64,000 nucleotides of DNA from Streptomyces sp. TS71-3 (GTDB taxonomy: Bacteria > Actinomycetota > Actinomycetes > Streptomycetales > Streptomycetaceae): positions 620,001-684,000 of the forward strand of contig NZ_BNEL01000001.1 of the NCBI RefSeq assembly GCF_018327685.1, given 5' to 3'. A model generated the notes under the pieces. The model searched no databases. It worked only from the letters and a program-made list of their open reading frames with translations, and was not told the origin of the DNA. The position numbers and the translations under genes were made by a program. Of the stretch, positions 1 through 9,597 are shown in pieces (within the stretch, counting starts at the first letter, position 1; each line of letters begins with the position of its first letter).

Positions 1-588
1 GACGAGAACAACCGTGTCGTCCCGGTGACCGTGGTCAAGGCCGGACCCTGCGTCGTGACCCAGGTCCGCAGCGGCGACCGCGACGGCTACGAGTCCGTCC
101 AGATCGCCTTCGGCGAGATCGACCCGCGCAAGGTGAACAAGCCCCTCAAGGGCCACTTCTCCAAGGCCGACGTCACGCCCCGCCGCCACCTCGTCGAGAT
201 CCGTACCGCCGACGCGAGCGAGTACACCCTCGGCCAGGAGGTGACCGCCGAGACCTTCGAGTCGGGCGGCAAGGTCGACGTGACCGGCAAGAGCAAGGGC
301 AAGGGCTTCGCCGGTGTCATGAAGCGCCACAACTTCAAGGGCCTCGGCGCCGGCCACGGCACGCAGCGCAAGCACCGCTCTCCCGGCTCCATCGGCGGCT
401 GCGCCACCCCCGGTCGGGTGTTCAAGGGCCTGCGCATGGCGGGCCGCATGGGCAACGAGCGGGTCACCACCCAGAACCTGACCGTCCACGCCGTTGACGC
501 GGAGAAGGGCCTGCTGCTCATCAAGGGCGCGGTTCCCGGTCCGAACGGCGGCCTCGTCCTGGTCCGCACCGCGGCCAAGGGGGCCTGA
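1..588 (+). CDS. rplC: 50S ribosomal protein L3, 5' truncated by the window edge
   Basis: L3 is an early-assembling 23S rRNA-binding protein of the large subunit whose extended loop approaches the peptidyl-transferase centre. The reading frame is open from base 1 (it begins [15 protein letters not shown]), so roughly the first 19 codons lie outside the window; the remaining 195 codons match L3 to its end. The central loop with [20 protein letters not shown] is the conserved rRNA-contacting segment. The TGA is followed after 7 bases by rplD, as expected in the S10 operon. Identity is certain; only the true start is unseen. Confidence 0.97.
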   Translation, partial: DENNRVVPVTVVKAGPCVVTQVRSGDRDGYESVQIAFGEIDPRKVNKPLKGHFSKADVTPRRHLVEIRTADASEYTLGQEVTAETFESGGKVDVTGKSKGKGFAGVMKRHNFKGLGAGHGTQRKHRSPGSIGGCATPGRVFKGLRMAGRMGNERVTTQNLTVHAVDAEKGLLLIKGAVPGPNGGLVLVRTAAKGA

Positions 589-595
589 GGGAACG

Positions 596-1255
596 ATGAG
601 CACTGTTGACATCCTTTCGCCGGCGGGCGACAAGGCCGGTACCGTCGAGCTCCCCGCGGAGATCTTCGACGCCAAGATCAGCATTCCGCTGATCCACCAG
701 GTCGTCGTCGCGCAGCTGGCCGCGGCCCGTCAGGGCACGCACAAGACCAAGACGCGCGGCGAGGTCCGCGGCGGTGGCAAGAAGCCGTACCGCCAGAAGG
801 GCACCGGCCGCGCCCGTCAGGGCTCGACCCGCGCGCCGCAGTTCGCGGGCGGTGGCGTCGTGCACGGTCCCGTGCCGCGCGACTACTCGCAGCGGACGCC
901 CAAGAAGATGAAGGCCGCCGCCCTGCGCGGTGCCCTCACCGACCGGGCCCGCAATGACCGCATCCACGTCGTCTCCGGTGTGATCGAGGGCGACGCCCCG
1001 TCCACCAAGGCGGCCAGGAGCCTGCTCGGCAGGATCAGCGAGCGCAAGAACGTGCTGCTGGTCGTCGACCGCACCGACGAGGCCGCGTGGCTGTCCGCCC
1101 GCAACCTCCCCCAGGTGCACATCCTGGAGCCGGGCCAGCTCAACACGTACGACGTGCTCGTCTCGGACGACGTGGTCTTCACCCAGGCCGCCCTGGAGGC
1201 CTTCGTGGCCGCCCGTACGCCGGCCGCCGCGACCGCTGAAGGGAGCGAGGCCTGA
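596..1255 (+). CDS. rplD: 50S ribosomal protein L4
   Basis: L4 (219 aa) binds 23S rRNA domain I and lines the peptide exit tunnel; in E. coli it also represses the S10 operon, a role not shown for actinomycetes. The start ATG follows GAGGGAACG and gives [20 protein letters not shown]. The basic tunnel loop is visible around residues 45-80 ([19 protein letters not shown]). A longer in-frame upstream extension would run into rplC and is unlikely. The stop overlaps the rplW start (ATGA-type), which implies translational coupling. Confidence 0.97.
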   Translation: MSTVDILSPAGDKAGTVELPAEIFDAKISIPLIHQVVVAQLAAARQGTHKTKTRGEVRGGGKKPYRQKGTGRARQGSTRAPQFAGGGVVHGPVPRDYSQRTPKKMKAAALRGALTDRARNDRIHVVSGVIEGDAPSTKAARSLLGRISERKNVLLVVDRTDEAAWLSARNLPQVHILEPGQLNTYDVLVSDDVVFTQAALEAFVAARTPAAATAEGSEA

Positions 1256-1671
1256 TGGCTACGCGTCACCCGAGCATTGCCCCCAAGGCGGCCAAGGCCG
1301 CGAAGGCGGCCCGCATCGCCAAGGCGAGGCGGCACGCCACCGAGGGCAGGAACACCGTCGAGACGCCGCTGAGCAAGTCGTACACGGACCCCCGTGACAT
1401 CCTGCTCAAGCCGGTCGTCTCCGAGAAGAGCTACGCGCTGCTCGACGAGAACAAGTACACGTTCGTCGTCGACCCGCGTGCCAACAAGACCCAGATCAAG
1501 CAGGCCGTCCAGGCGGTCTTCTCGGTCAAGGTCACCGGGGTCAACACGATCAACCGCCAGGGCAAGCGGAAGCGCACCCGCACCGGTTTCGGCAAGCGCG
1601 CCGACACCAAGCGCGCGATCGTGACCCTTGCCGAGGGCGACCGTATCGACATCTTCGGCCAGGCCTCCTGA
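1255..1671 (+). CDS. rplW: 50S ribosomal protein L23 with basic N-terminal extension
   Basis: L23 (138 aa) sits at the exit-tunnel rim and is the docking site for trigger factor and SRP. The core begins near residue 47 ([19 protein letters not shown]). The first 35-40 residues are an Ala/Lys/Arg-rich extension ([17 protein letters not shown]) absent from the roughly 100-residue E. coli protein but, from what I know of the family, present in Streptomyces L23. The start overlaps the rplD stop by one base, which fixes it. The extension probably makes additional rRNA contacts; that is inference. Confidence 0.96.
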   Translation: MATRHPSIAPKAAKAAKAARIAKARRHATEGRNTVETPLSKSYTDPRDILLKPVVSEKSYALLDENKYTFVVDPRANKTQIKQAVQAVFSVKVTGVNTINRQGKRKRTRTGFGKRADTKRAIVTLAEGDRIDIFGQAS

Positions 1672-1710
1672 GGGAGCGCCCTGGTCCGAATATCGGACGA
1701 GGACTGAGAA

Positions 1711-2547
1711 ATGGGAATCCGCAAGTACAAGCCGACGACGCCGGGCCGCCGTGGCGCCTCCGTCGCCGACTTCGTCGAGGTGACGCGGTCCACGCCGGAG
1801 AAGTCGCTGGTCCGCCCCCTGCACAGCAAGGGCGGCCGTAACAACGCCGGTCGTGTGACCGTTCGCCACCAGGGCGGCGGGCACAAGCGTGCCTACCGTC
1901 TGATCGACTTCCGCCGCCACGACAAGGACGGCGTTCCGGCGAAGGTCGCGCACATCGAGTACGACCCGAACCGCACCGCACGCATCGCGCTGCTGCACTA
2001 CGCCGACGGCGAGAAGCGCTACATCCTCGCGCCGCGCGGCCTGACCCAGGGCGACCGGGTCGAGAACGGCCCCGCGGCCGACATCAAGCCGGGCAACAAC
2101 CTGGCGCTGCGCAACATCCCGGTCGGTACGACGCTCCACGCGATCGAGCTCCGTCCGGGCGGCGGCGCCAAGTTCGCCCGCTCCGCCGGCGCCTCGGTGC
2201 AGCTGCTCGCGAAGGAGGGCTCGATGGCCCACCTCCGCATGCCCTCCGGAGAGATCCGGCTGGTCGACGTCCGCTGCCGCGCCACCGTCGGCGAGGTCGG
2301 CAACGCCGAGCAGTCGAACATCAACTGGGGCAAGGCGGGCCGCAAGCGCTGGCTGGGCGTCCGCCCGACCGTCCGCGGTGTCGCGATGAACCCCGTCGAC
2401 CACCCGCACGGTGGTGGCGAGGGCAAGACCTCCGGTGGCCGCCACCCGGTGAGCCCCTGGGGTCAGAAGGAAGGACGTACGCGCTCCCCCAAGAAGGCGA
2501 GCAACAAGTACATCGTCCGCCGCCGCAAGACGAACAAGAAGCGCTAG
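1711..2547 (+). CDS. rplB: 50S ribosomal protein L2
   Basis: L2 (278 aa) is a primary 23S rRNA-binding protein needed for subunit association and for peptidyl-transferase activity. The length is standard. The C-terminal motif [20 protein letters not shown] contains the near-universal histidine implicated in function. It lies 39 bases after rplW and 12 before rpsS, with a weak GAGGA-type ribosome site about 10 bases upstream. Nothing unusual is seen. Confidence 0.98.
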   Translation: MGIRKYKPTTPGRRGASVADFVEVTRSTPEKSLVRPLHSKGGRNNAGRVTVRHQGGGHKRAYRLIDFRRHDKDGVPAKVAHIEYDPNRTARIALLHYADGEKRYILAPRGLTQGDRVENGPAADIKPGNNLALRNIPVGTTLHAIELRPGGGAKFARSAGASVQLLAKEGSMAHLRMPSGEIRLVDVRCRATVGEVGNAEQSNINWGKAGRKRWLGVRPTVRGVAMNPVDHPHGGGEGKTSGGRHPVSPWGQKEGRTRSPKKASNKYIVRRRKTNKKR

Positions 2548-2559
2548 GAGCGGGTTCAG

Positions 2560-2841
2560 ATGCCGCGCAGTCTCAAGAAGGGGCCCTTCGTCGACGACCA
2601 CCTGATCAAGAAGGTGGACGTCCAGAACGAAGCCGGCACCAAGAACGTCATCAAGACCTGGTCCCGTCGCTCGATGATCGTCCCGGCCATGCTCGGCCAC
2701 ACGATCGCGGTGCACAACGGCAAGACCCACATCCCGGTGTTCGTCACCGAGTCGATGGTCGGCCACAAGCTCGGCGAGTTCTCGCCGACGCGCACCTTCC
2801 GGGGCCACGTCAAGGACGACCGCAAGTCGAAGCGCCGCTGA
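2560..2841 (+). CDS. rpsS: 30S ribosomal protein S19
   Basis: S19 (93 aa) binds the head of the small subunit together with S13 and contacts A-site tRNA through its C-terminal tail. It begins [15 protein letters not shown], the conserved N-terminus, and ends in the basic DDRKSKRR. The ATG follows AGGAGCGGG. It is the fifth gene in the operon and is followed by a 50-base spacer before rplV. Length and sequence are ordinary. Confidence 0.98.
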   Translation: MPRSLKKGPFVDDHLIKKVDVQNEAGTKNVIKTWSRRSMIVPAMLGHTIAVHNGKTHIPVFVTESMVGHKLGEFSPTRTFRGHVKDDRKSKRR

Positions 2842-2891
2842 CGCGGGGTGCAAACGACATGACGAACGTGTCAGACACTGAAGGGACAACC

Positions 2892-3239
2892 ATGGAAGCC
2901 AGGGCTCAGGCGCGGTACATCCGCGTCACGCCCATGAAGGCCCGCCGCGTGGTGGACCTCATCCGTGGCATGGACGCCGCGGAGGCTCAGGCGGTCCTGC
3001 GTTTCGCCCCGCAGGCCGCGAGTGAGCCGGTGGGCAAGGTGCTCAACAGCGCCATCGCCAACGCCGCGCACAACTACGACCACACCGATGTCACCAGCCT
3101 CTTCGTTTCCGAGGCCTTTGTGGACGAGGGCCCGACCCTGAAGCGGTTCCGGCCGCGCGCCCAGGGCCGTGCCTACCGGATCCGCAAGCGGACCAGCCAC
3201 ATCACCGTGGTCGTCAGCAGCAAGGAAGGAACCCGGTAA
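2892..3239 (+). CDS. rplV: 50S ribosomal protein L22
   Basis: L22 (115 aa) binds all six 23S rRNA domains; its beta-hairpin lines the exit tunnel and is the site of macrolide-resistance mutations. The chosen start gives [12 protein letters not shown] and has GAAGGGAC a few bases upstream. An in-frame ATG 33 bases earlier would add [11 protein letters not shown], a poorly conserved stretch that may be translated in some annotations. The hairpin loop is in [19 protein letters not shown] near the C-terminus. The TAA overlaps the rpsC ATG by one base. Confidence 0.93.
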   Translation: MEARAQARYIRVTPMKARRVVDLIRGMDAAEAQAVLRFAPQAASEPVGKVLNSAIANAAHNYDHTDVTSLFVSEAFVDEGPTLKRFRPRAQGRAYRIRKRTSHITVVVSSKEGTR

Positions 3240-4096
3240 TGGGCCAGAAGGTAAACCCGCACGGGTTCCGGCTCGGTGTCACCACCGACTTCAAGTCGCG
3301 CTGGTACGCCGACAAGCTGTACAAGGACTACGTCAAGGAAGACGTCGCCATCCGCCGGATGATGACGAAGGGCATGGAGCGCGCCGGCATCTCCAAGGTG
3401 GAGATCGAGCGCACCCGTGACCGTGTGCGGGTCGACATCCACACCGCGCGCCCCGGCATCGTCATCGGCCGCCGCGGCGCCGAGGCCGACCGCATCCGCG
3501 GCGACCTGGAGAAGCTCACCGGCAAGCAGGTCCAGCTGAACATCCTCGAGGTCAAGAACCCCGAGGTCGACGCTCAGCTGGTGTCGCAGGCCGTCGCCGA
3601 GCAGCTCTCCTCGCGCGTCTCCTTCCGCCGCGCCATGCGCAAGAGCATGCAGTCGGCGATGAAGGCGGGCGCCAAGGGCATCAAGATCCAGTGCGGTGGC
3701 CGCCTCGGCGGCGCCGAGATGTCCCGCTCGGAGTTCTACCGCGAGGGCCGCGTGCCCCTGCACACGCTCCGTGCCAACGTGGACTACGGCTTCTTCGAGG
3801 CCAAGACCACCTTCGGCCGGATCGGCGTGAAGGTGTGGATCTACAAGGGCGACGTGAAGAACATCGCCGAGGTCCGCGCCGAGAACGCGGCCGCCCGTGC
3901 CGGCAACCGCCCGGCCCGTGGTGGCGGCGGCTCCGACCGCCCGGCCCGTGGCGGCCGCGGTGGCGAGCGGGGCGGCCGTGGCCGCAGGCCGCAGCAGCAG
4001 CCGAGCGCCGCCGCGGCGAGCGCCGAGGCACCCAAGGCCGAGGAAGGCGCCGCGGCTCCCGCGGCACCCGCCGAGACCAGTGGAACGGAGGCCTGA
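3239..4096 (+). CDS. rpsC: 30S ribosomal protein S3 with long Arg/Gly and Ala/Pro tail
   Basis: S3 (285 aa) forms part of the mRNA entry channel and, with S4 and S5, has helicase activity. The type-2 KH domain is at about residues 40-110 with the GxxG loop in [13 protein letters not shown], and the S3 C-terminal domain follows to about residue 210. The last 70 residues are a low-complexity tail, first Arg/Gly rich ([17 protein letters not shown]) then Ala/Pro/Glu rich, making it about 50 residues longer than the E. coli protein. Such tails are usual in Streptomyces S3. Confidence 0.97.
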   Translation: MGQKVNPHGFRLGVTTDFKSRWYADKLYKDYVKEDVAIRRMMTKGMERAGISKVEIERTRDRVRVDIHTARPGIVIGRRGAEADRIRGDLEKLTGKQVQLNILEVKNPEVDAQLVSQAVAEQLSSRVSFRRAMRKSMQSAMKAGAKGIKIQCGGRLGGAEMSRSEFYREGRVPLHTLRANVDYGFFEAKTTFGRIGVKVWIYKGDVKNIAEVRAENAAARAGNRPARGGGGSDRPARGGRGGERGGRGRRPQQQPSAAAASAEAPKAEEGAAAPAAPAETSGTEA

Positions 4097-4101
4097 CCGA
4101 C

Positions 4102-4521
4102 ATGCTGATCCCACGTAGGGTCAAGCACCGCAAGCAGCACCACCCGAAGCGCAGCGGCGCTGCCAAGGGCGGTACGCAGGTGTCGTTCGGCGAGTTCGGT
4201 ATCCAGGCGCTCACCCCGGCGTACGTGACGAACCGTCAGATCGAGGCCGCTCGTATCGCGATGACGCGTCACATCAAGCGTGGCGGCAAGGTCTGGATCA
4301 ACATCTACCCGGACCGCCCGCTGACGAAGAAGCCCGCCGAGACCCGCATGGGTTCCGGTAAGGGTTCGCCGGAGTGGTGGATCGCGAACGTCAAGCCTGG
4401 CCGGGTGATGTTCGAGCTGTCCTACCCGAACGAGAAGATTGCGCGTGAGGCGCTTACCCGCGCTGCTCACAAGCTTCCGATGAAGTGCCGCATCGTTCGG
4501 CGCGAGGCAGGTGAAGCGTGA
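4102..4521 (+). CDS. rplP: 50S ribosomal protein L16
   Basis: L16 (139 aa) helps shape the A-site tRNA elbow-binding region of the large subunit. It begins [15 protein letters not shown] and carries the conserved [17 protein letters not shown] segment. A much longer upstream reading frame exists, but it runs through rpsC in another frame; the ATG five bases after the rpsC stop gives the family length. The stop TGA overlaps the rpmC ATG. Confidence 0.97.
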   Translation: MLIPRRVKHRKQHHPKRSGAAKGGTQVSFGEFGIQALTPAYVTNRQIEAARIAMTRHIKRGGKVWINIYPDRPLTKKPAETRMGSGKGSPEWWIANVKPGRVMFELSYPNEKIAREALTRAAHKLPMKCRIVRREAGEA

Positions 4522-4745
4522 TGTCGGCCGGTACCAAGGCCTCCGAGCTGCGCGAACTGGGCAACGAGGAGCTTCTGGGGAAGCTCACCGAGGCCAAGGC
4601 AGAGCTGTTCAACCTCCGCTTCCAGGCGGCGACCGGCCAGCTCGAGAACCACGGGCGGCTGAAGGCCGTCCGCAAGGACATCGCCCGGATCTACACCCTG
4701 ATGCGCGAGCGTGAGCTGGGCATCGAGACGGTGGAGAGCGCCTGA
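4521..4745 (+). CDS. rpmC: 50S ribosomal protein L29
   Basis: L29 (74 aa) is a small two-helix protein beside L23 at the tunnel exit. The ATG at the ATGA overlap with rplP gives [14 protein letters not shown]; a GTG one codon upstream is in frame but less likely. The conserved helical segment [20 protein letters not shown] is present. The stop again overlaps the next start (rpsQ), so rplP-rpmC-rpsQ are tightly coupled. Confidence 0.97.
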   Translation: MSAGTKASELRELGNEELLGKLTEAKAELFNLRFQAATGQLENHGRLKAVRKDIARIYTLMRERELGIETVESA

Positions 4746-5044
4746 TGAGCGAGACGAACGTGACTGAGACTGCAACCAAGAGCGACTCCGAGGAGCGCGG
4801 CTTCCGCAAGACCCGTGAGGGTCTCGTCGTCAGCGACAAGATGGACAAGACCGTCGTCGTCGCTGTCGAGGACCGCGTCAAGCACGCGCTGTACGGCAAG
4901 GTCATCCGCCGTACCAGCAAGCTCAAGGCGCACGACGAGCAGAACGCCGCGGGTGTCGGCGACCGTGTCCTCCTGATGGAGACCCGGCCGCTCTCCGCGA
5001 CGAAGCGCTGGCGCGTCGTCGAGATCCTCGAGAAGGCGAAGTAA
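4745..5044 (+). CDS. rpsQ: 30S ribosomal protein S17
   Basis: S17 (99 aa) is an OB-fold protein that binds 16S rRNA helix 11 early in assembly. The core starts near residue 19 ([19 protein letters not shown]); the first 18 residues are a polar extension seen in actinobacterial S17. It is the last gene of the S10 operon; the 141-base gap after it carries two overlapping hairpins and separates it from the spc operon. Confidence 0.97.
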   Translation: MSETNVTETATKSDSEERGFRKTREGLVVSDKMDKTVVVAVEDRVKHALYGKVIRRTSKLKAHDEQNAAGVGDRVLLMETRPLSATKRWRVVEILEKAK

Positions 5045-5048
5045 TACT

Positions 5049-5114
5049 GCGGGGCCCCAGCGCCCCGCATGCCCCCGCTGGGGCCCGCCGCCCGGGCAGA
5101 GAACCGGGCGGCGG
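5049..5114 (+). terminator. two overlapping, mutually exclusive hairpins between the S10 and spc operons
   Basis: The first inverted repeat pairs GCGGGGCCCCAGC (5049-5061) with GCTGGGGCCCGC (5077-5088). The second pairs CCGCCGCCCGG (5085-5095) perfectly with CCGGGCGGCGG (5104-5114). The 3' arm of the first shares four bases with the 5' arm of the second, so both cannot form fully at once. There is no T-tract. It could be a partial terminator, a processing site or an attenuator; the structure is seen, the function is inferred. Confidence 0.55.
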
Positions 5115-5185
5115 CCTCCAGCACCAGTTCCGCCAGGCTCTCCGGCTCACCCCGGAGGGAACCGGCAGACGATCAGGAGAAAGAC

Positions 5186-5554
5186 GTGATCCAGCAGGAG
5201 TCGCGGCTGCGCGTCGCCGACAACACCGGTGCCAAGGAGATCCTTTGCATCCGTGTTCTCGGTGGCTCGGGCCGCCGCTACGCGGGCATCGGTGACGTCA
5301 TCGTCGCCACCGTCAAGGACGCGATCCCCGGTGGCAACGTGAAGAAGGGTGACGTCGTCAAGGCGGTCATCGTTCGCACCGTCAAGGAGCGCCGCCGCCC
5401 GGACGGCTCGTACATCCGTTTCGACGAGAACGCCGCCGTCATTCTGAGGAACGACGGCGACCCCCGAGGCACCCGTATCTTCGGCCCGGTCGGCCGTGAG
5501 CTGCGCGAGAAGAAGTTCATGAAGATCATCTCGCTGGCCCCGGAGGTGCTGTAG
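5186..5554 (+). CDS. rplN: 50S ribosomal protein L14
   Basis: L14 (122 aa) forms part of the intersubunit bridge with 16S rRNA and is the docking surface for the silencing factor RsfS. The GTG start is chosen because it has AGGAGA six bases upstream and gives exactly the family length ([18 protein letters not shown]). An upstream in-frame ATG would add 39 residues of low-complexity sequence read from the hairpin region. First gene of the spc operon; two bases separate it from rplX. Confidence 0.97.
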   Translation: MIQQESRLRVADNTGAKEILCIRVLGGSGRRYAGIGDVIVATVKDAIPGGNVKKGDVVKAVIVRTVKERRRPDGSYIRFDENAAVILRNDGDPRGTRIFGPVGRELREKKFMKIISLAPEVL

Positions 5555-5556
5555 GC

Positions 5557-5880
5557 ATGAAGATCAAGAAGGGCGACCTGGTCCAGGTCATCACCGGCAA
5601 GGACAGGGGCAAGCAGGGCAAGGTCATCGCGGCCTTCCCCAAGCTCGACCGTGTTCTCGTCGAGGGTGTCAACCGGGTCAAGAAGCACACCAAGACCGGC
5701 CAGACCGCACGCGGCTCGAAGACCGGCGGCATCGTGACCACCGAGGCCCCGATCCACGTGAGCAACGTCCAGCTCGTGGTGGAGAAGGACGGCAACAAGG
5801 TCGTCACCCGCGTCGGCTACCGCTTCGACGACGAAGGCAACAAGATCCGCGTTGCCAAGCGGACCGGTGAGGACATCTGA
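5557..5880 (+). CDS. rplX: 50S ribosomal protein L24
   Basis: L24 (107 aa) is one of the assembly initiators of the large subunit and lies near the tunnel exit. The KOW motif is at residues 4-30 ([19 protein letters not shown]). The start overlaps closely with the rplN stop and the TGA overlaps the rplE ATG by one base. Length is normal. Confidence 0.97.
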   Translation: MKIKKGDLVQVITGKDRGKQGKVIAAFPKLDRVLVEGVNRVKKHTKTGQTARGSKTGGIVTTEAPIHVSNVQLVVEKDGNKVVTRVGYRFDDEGNKIRVAKRTGEDI

Positions 5881-6443
5881 TGACGACTGCTGCCACCACC
5901 GCGCCGCGTCTGAAGACGCGCTACCGCGAAGAGATCGTCGGCAAGCTGCGTGACCAGTTCAAGTACGAGAACGTCATGCAGGTGCCCGGTCTGGTCAAGA
6001 TCGTGGTCAACATGGGTGTGGGCGACGCCGCCCGCGACTCCAAGCTGATCGAGGGCGCCGTGCGCGACCTCGCCACGATCACCGGCCAGAAGCCCGCCGT
6101 CACCAAGGCCCGGAAGTCCATCGCGCAGTTCAAGCTGCGCGAGGGCCAGCCGATCGGTGCGCACGTCACGCTCCGCGGCGACCGGATGTGGGAGTTCCTG
6201 GACCGCACGCTGTCGCTGGCGCTCCCGCGCATCCGCGACTTCCGCGGTCTGTCCCCGAAGCAGTTCGACGGCCGGGGCAACTACACCTTCGGTCTCACGG
6301 AGCAGGTCATGTTCCACGAGATCGACCAGGACAAGATCGACCGCGTCCGGGGTATGGACATCACCGTGGTCACCACGGCGACCAACGACGAAGAGGGCCG
6401 CGCGCTCCTCCGTCACCTCGGCTTCCCGTTCAAGGAGGCGTGA
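5880..6443 (+). CDS. rplE: 50S ribosomal protein L5
   Basis: L5 (187 aa) binds 5S rRNA with L18 and contacts P-site tRNA. The start lies in the ATGA overlap with rplX and gives a short Thr/Ala-rich lead ([19 protein letters not shown]). Conserved signatures include [14 protein letters not shown] and [18 protein letters not shown]. It is followed five bases later by rpsN. Confidence 0.97.
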   Translation: MTTAATTAPRLKTRYREEIVGKLRDQFKYENVMQVPGLVKIVVNMGVGDAARDSKLIEGAVRDLATITGQKPAVTKARKSIAQFKLREGQPIGAHVTLRGDRMWEFLDRTLSLALPRIRDFRGLSPKQFDGRGNYTFGLTEQVMFHEIDQDKIDRVRGMDITVVTTATNDEEGRALLRHLGFPFKEA

Positions 6444-6448
6444 GCGAG

Positions 6449-6634
6449 ATGGCGAAGAAGGCCCTGATCGCGAAGGCTGCCCGCAAGCCCAAGTTCGGCG
6501 TGCGTGCCTACACCCGCTGCCAGCGGTGCGGCCGTCCGCACTCCGTGTACCGCAAGTTCGGCCTCTGCCGTGTGTGCCTGCGTGAGATGGCACACCGCGG
6601 CGAGCTGCCGGGCGTCACCAAGAGCTCCTGGTAG
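6449..6634 (+). CDS. rpsN: 30S ribosomal protein S14, zinc-binding (type Z)
   Basis: S14 (61 aa) stabilises the 16S rRNA head at the decoding side. This is the short type with a zinc ribbon: CQRCGR and CRVC supply the four cysteines. Streptomyces genomes usually also carry a zinc-independent S14 elsewhere, repressed by Zur; this one is the constitutive spc-operon copy. The ATG has AAGGAGGCGTGAGCG upstream, overlapping the rplE end. A 104-base gap without a clear hairpin follows. Confidence 0.97.
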   Translation: MAKKALIAKAARKPKFGVRAYTRCQRCGRPHSVYRKFGLCRVCLREMAHRGELPGVTKSSW

Positions 6635-6738
6635 TCACCACTACGCCGTAGGTCCCCGCACCACACCCGTCCCGTCCCGTACGGGGAGAGGGATGGCGCA
6701 GACAGGAAACCCCGGCGAGAAAGGCCATAGGCCACTTC

Positions 6739-7137
6739 ATGACCATGACTGATCCCATCGCAGACATGCTGACCCGTCTGCGGAACGCGAACTCGGCGTA
6801 CCACGACACCGTGGGAATGCCGCACAGCAAGATCAAGTCGCACATCGCGGAGATCCTCCAGCAGGAGGGCTTCATCACCGGCTGGAAGACCGAGGACGCC
6901 GAGGTGGGCAAGAACCTCATCCTCGAGCTGAAGTTCGGCCCGAACCGCGAGCGCTCCATCGCGGGCATCAAGCGGATCTCGAAGCCCGGTCTGCGGGTCT
7001 ACGCGAAGTCCACCAACCTGCCGAGGGTGCTGGGCGGCCTGGGCGTGGCGATCATCTCCACGTCCCACGGGCTCCTCACCGACAAGCAGGCCGGCAAGAA
7101 GGGTGTGGGCGGGGAAGTCCTCGCCTACGTCTGGTAA
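6739..7137 (+). CDS. rpsH: 30S ribosomal protein S8
   Basis: S8 (132 aa) binds the central domain of 16S rRNA and in E. coli is the translational repressor of the spc operon. It begins [18 protein letters not shown], the usual start, and contains the conserved SKPGLRVY and [19 protein letters not shown] segments. The upstream 104-base gap is the largest within the operon, but I see no convincing mimic of the 16S S8 site there. Confidence 0.97.
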   Translation: MTMTDPIADMLTRLRNANSAYHDTVGMPHSKIKSHIAEILQQEGFITGWKTEDAEVGKNLILELKFGPNRERSIAGIKRISKPGLRVYAKSTNLPRVLGGLGVAIISTSHGLLTDKQAGKKGVGGEVLAYVW

Positions 7138-7158
7138 TCGGGAAGAGGAGGAAAAGCA

Positions 7159-7695
7159 ATGTCGCGTATCGGCAAGCTTCCCATCCCGGTTCCCACCGGC
7201 GTGGACGTCACCATCGACGGCCGTACGGTCCAGGTGAAGGGCCCCAAGGGCGCCCTTTCCCACACCGTTGTCGCGCCGATCGAGATCGAGAAGGGCGAGG
7301 GCGTGCTCAACGTCACCCGCCCCAACGACGAGCGGCAGAACAAGGCCCTGCACGGCCTGTCCCGCACGCTGGTGGCGAACATGATCACCGGTGTGACCGC
7401 GGGATACGTCAAGAAGCTCGAAATCAGCGGTGTCGGTTACCGTGTCGTGGCGAAGGGCTCCAACCTGGAGTTCTCGCTCGGCTACAGCCACTCGATCCTC
7501 GTCGAGGCCCCCGAGGGCATCACCTTCAAGGTCGAGAACCCGACCCATTTCTCGGTCGAGGGCATCGACAAGCAGAAGGTCGGCGAGGTCGCCGCGAACA
7601 TCCGCAAGCTCCGCAAGCCCGACCCGTACAAGGCCAAGGGCGTCAAGTACGAGGGCGAAGTCATCCGCCGCAAGGTCGGAAAGGCGGGTAAGTAA
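7159..7695 (+). CDS. rplF: 50S ribosomal protein L6
   Basis: L6 (178 aa) has two tandem repeats of one fold and lies near the factor-binding centre and sarcin-ricin loop. It begins [17 protein letters not shown]; the C-terminal signature is [30 protein letters not shown] precedes the ATG. Three bases separate the stop from rplR. No anomalies. Confidence 0.97.
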   Translation: MSRIGKLPIPVPTGVDVTIDGRTVQVKGPKGALSHTVVAPIEIEKGEGVLNVTRPNDERQNKALHGLSRTLVANMITGVTAGYVKKLEISGVGYRVVAKGSNLEFSLGYSHSILVEAPEGITFKVENPTHFSVEGIDKQKVGEVAANIRKLRKPDPYKAKGVKYEGEVIRRKVGKAGK

Positions 7696-7698
7696 GCC

Positions 7699-8082
7699 AT
7701 GGCATACGGAACGAAGATCGCCAAGGGTGACGCCTACAAGCGCGCCGCGATCAAGCGCCGCCACATCCGGATCCGCAAGAAGGTCTCCGGTACGGCGGAG
7801 CGTCCGCGCCTGGTCGTGACCCGGTCCAACCGCCACATCGTGGCCCAGGTCATCGACGACCTGAAGGGGCACACCGTGGCGTCCGCGTCGACGCTGGACA
7901 GCTCGATCCGCGACGGCGAGGGCGACAAGTCCGCGCTGGCCGGCAGGGTCGGCGCCCTGGTCGCCGAGCGCGCCAAGGCGGCGGGTGTCGAGGCCGTGGT
8001 GTTCGACCGTGGCGGCAACAAGTACGCGGGGCGCATCGCCGCCCTGGCCGACGCAGCCCGCGAAGCCGGTCTCAAGTTCTGA
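7699..8082 (+). CDS. rplR: 50S ribosomal protein L18
   Basis: L18 (127 aa) anchors 5S rRNA in the central protuberance. The basic N-terminus ([20 protein letters not shown]) and the C-terminal [24 protein letters not shown] match the family. It lies between rplF and rpsE in canonical order; the 39-base spacer to rpsE contains GAAGAGAGGTAA as ribosome site for the next gene. Confidence 0.97.
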   Translation: MAYGTKIAKGDAYKRAAIKRRHIRIRKKVSGTAERPRLVVTRSNRHIVAQVIDDLKGHTVASASTLDSSIRDGEGDKSALAGRVGALVAERAKAAGVEAVVFDRGGNKYAGRIAALADAAREAGLKF

Positions 8083-8121
8083 GCCTGCCGTAGCTAGCGG
8101 AGACGAAGAGAGGTAATTCCA

Positions 8122-8727
8122 ATGGCTGGACCCCAGCGCCGCGGTAGCGGTGCCGGTGGCGGCGAGCGGCGGGACCGGAAGGGCCGTGACGGCGGCGCAG
8201 CTGCCGCCGAGAAGACCGCGTACGTTGAGCGCGTCGTCGCGATCAACCGCGTCGCCAAGGTTGTGAAGGGTGGTCGTCGCTTCAGCTTCACCGCGCTGGT
8301 CGTGGTGGGCGATGGTGACGGCACCGTCGGTGTCGGCTACGGCAAGGCCAAGGAGGTGCCGGCCGCCATCGCCAAGGGTGTCGAGGAGGCCAAGAAGCAC
8401 TTCTTCAAGGTCCCCCGGATCCAGGGCACCATCCCGCACCCGATCACGGGAGAGAAGGCCGCGGGCGTCGTCCTGCTCAAGCCCGCTTCCCCCGGTACCG
8501 GCGTTATCGCCGGTGGCCCGGTGCGTGCGGTGCTGGAGTGCGCCGGCGTCCACGACATCCTGTCGAAGTCGCTCGGCTCGTCCAACGCGATCAACATCGT
8601 GCACGCCACGGTGGAGGCCCTGAAGGGCCTCCAGCGTCCCGAGGAGATCGCGGCCCGCCGCGGTCTGCCCCTGGAGGACGTCGCCCCCGCGGCGCTGCTG
8701 CGTGCACGTGCCGGGGCGGGTGTGTGA
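8122..8727 (+). CDS. rpsE: 30S ribosomal protein S5
   Basis: S5 (201 aa) acts in decoding accuracy with S4 and in mRNA unwinding. It has a 35-residue Gly/Arg-rich extension ([16 protein letters not shown]), then the N-terminal double-stranded-RNA-like domain (about residues 37-100) and C-terminal domain. The position of known spectinomycin-resistance mutations is in the loop near [10 protein letters not shown]. The stop overlaps the rpmD ATG. Confidence 0.97.
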   Translation: MAGPQRRGSGAGGGERRDRKGRDGGAAAAEKTAYVERVVAINRVAKVVKGGRRFSFTALVVVGDGDGTVGVGYGKAKEVPAAIAKGVEEAKKHFFKVPRIQGTIPHPITGEKAAGVVLLKPASPGTGVIAGGPVRAVLECAGVHDILSKSLGSSNAINIVHATVEALKGLQRPEEIAARRGLPLEDVAPAALLRARAGAGV

Positions 8728-8909
8728 TGGCCCGGCTCAAGATCACGCAGACAAAGTCGTACATCGGCAGCAAGCAGAACCACCGTGACACCCTTCGTAC
8801 GCTGGGCCTCAAGCGCCTGCACGATGTGGTCGTCAAGGAGGACCGCCCCGAGTTCCGCGGCATGGTGCACACCGTCCGCCACCTCGTGACGGTCGAGGAG
8901 GTCGACTGA
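8727..8909 (+). CDS. rpmD: 50S ribosomal protein L30
   Basis: L30 (60 aa) is a small large-subunit protein contacting 23S rRNA domain II and 5S rRNA. It begins [20 protein letters not shown] and ends LVTVEEVD. The start is set by the one-base overlap with the rpsE TGA. Two bases separate it from rplO. Confidence 0.97.
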   Translation: MARLKITQTKSYIGSKQNHRDTLRTLGLKRLHDVVVKEDRPEFRGMVHTVRHLVTVEEVD

Positions 8910-8911
8910 TC

Positions 8912-9364
8912 ATGGCGGAGCAGAAGCCGCTCAAGATCCACAACCTCCGTCCGGCCCCCGGCGCCAAGACCGCCAAGACCCGCGTCGGTCGTGGTGAGGC
9001 GTCGAAGGGCAAGACGGCCGGTCGTGGCACCAAGGGCACCAAGGCCCGCTACCAGGTTCCGGAGCGCTTCGAGGGCGGCCAGATGCCGCTCCACATGCGG
9101 CTGCCGAAGCTGAAGGGCTTCAAGAACCCGTTCAAGACGGAGTACCAGGTCGTCAACCTCGACAAGCTCTCCGTCCTCTACCCCGACGGCGGGGACGTCA
9201 CGGTGGCCGACCTGGTCGCCAAGGGCGCCGTTCGCAAGAACAGCCCCGTCAAGGTCCTCGGCCAGGGCGAGCTCTCCGTGGCGCTGCGGGTGACGGTCGA
9301 CGCCGTCTCCGGCTCCGCCAAGGAGAAGATCACCGCGGCCGGCGGAACCGTCACCGAGGCATGA
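8912..9364 (+). CDS. rplO: 50S ribosomal protein L15
   Basis: L15 (150 aa) is a late-assembly protein of the large subunit. It begins [19 protein letters not shown] and has the basic, extended N-terminal half ([20 protein letters not shown]) typical of the family. It is the last gene before a strong hairpin, so the ribosomal part of the spc operon ends here and secY is at least partly separately transcribed. Confidence 0.97.
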   Translation: MAEQKPLKIHNLRPAPGAKTAKTRVGRGEASKGKTAGRGTKGTKARYQVPERFEGGQMPLHMRLPKLKGFKNPFKTEYQVVNLDKLSVLYPDGGDVTVADLVAKGAVRKNSPVKVLGQGELSVALRVTVDAVSGSAKEKITAAGGTVTEA

Positions 9365-9383
9365 CCAGGTGACCTGAATCACG

Positions 9384-9421
9384 CCAACCGGGGATACCGC
9401 AAACGGGGTATCCCCGGTTGG
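9384..9421 (+). terminator. strong 15-bp hairpin after rplO
   Basis: CCAACCGGGGATACC (9384-9398) pairs perfectly with GGTATCCCCGGTTGG (9407-9421) around an 8-base loop, 19 bases after the rplO stop. Only a short T-poor tail follows, as is common for Streptomyces terminators. It probably ends or reduces transcription before secY. Confidence 0.85.
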
Positions 9422-9597
9422 TCATTCCACGGGGGCAGAGTCGCCGGTAAGGTTGCCTCCACTGCCAACTTTCACACGCGCCGGAGCACACAAGGCGCCG
9501 GGGCGCGTGGGTTGACAGGTACACAGACCGGTATTCGTTGGAACCTCAAGACCGTCACCTCTGACGCACGCGCGCGGGGGTCGCTGCAGGAGGCACC

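Noticed and set aside
883..2889. 668-codon minus-strand open frame across rplD-rplV
   Set aside because: It lies antisense to five certain ribosomal genes, has no family resemblance, and arises from the high GC content, as do the other long antisense frames.
2859..2891. Upstream start for rplV adding 11 residues
   Set aside because: The downstream ATG has the better ribosome site and the family N-terminus, though the longer form cannot be excluded.
5069..5185. N-terminal extension of L14
   Set aside because: It would be translated from the hairpin region, and the GTG at 5186 has a good ribosome site and gives the exact family length.
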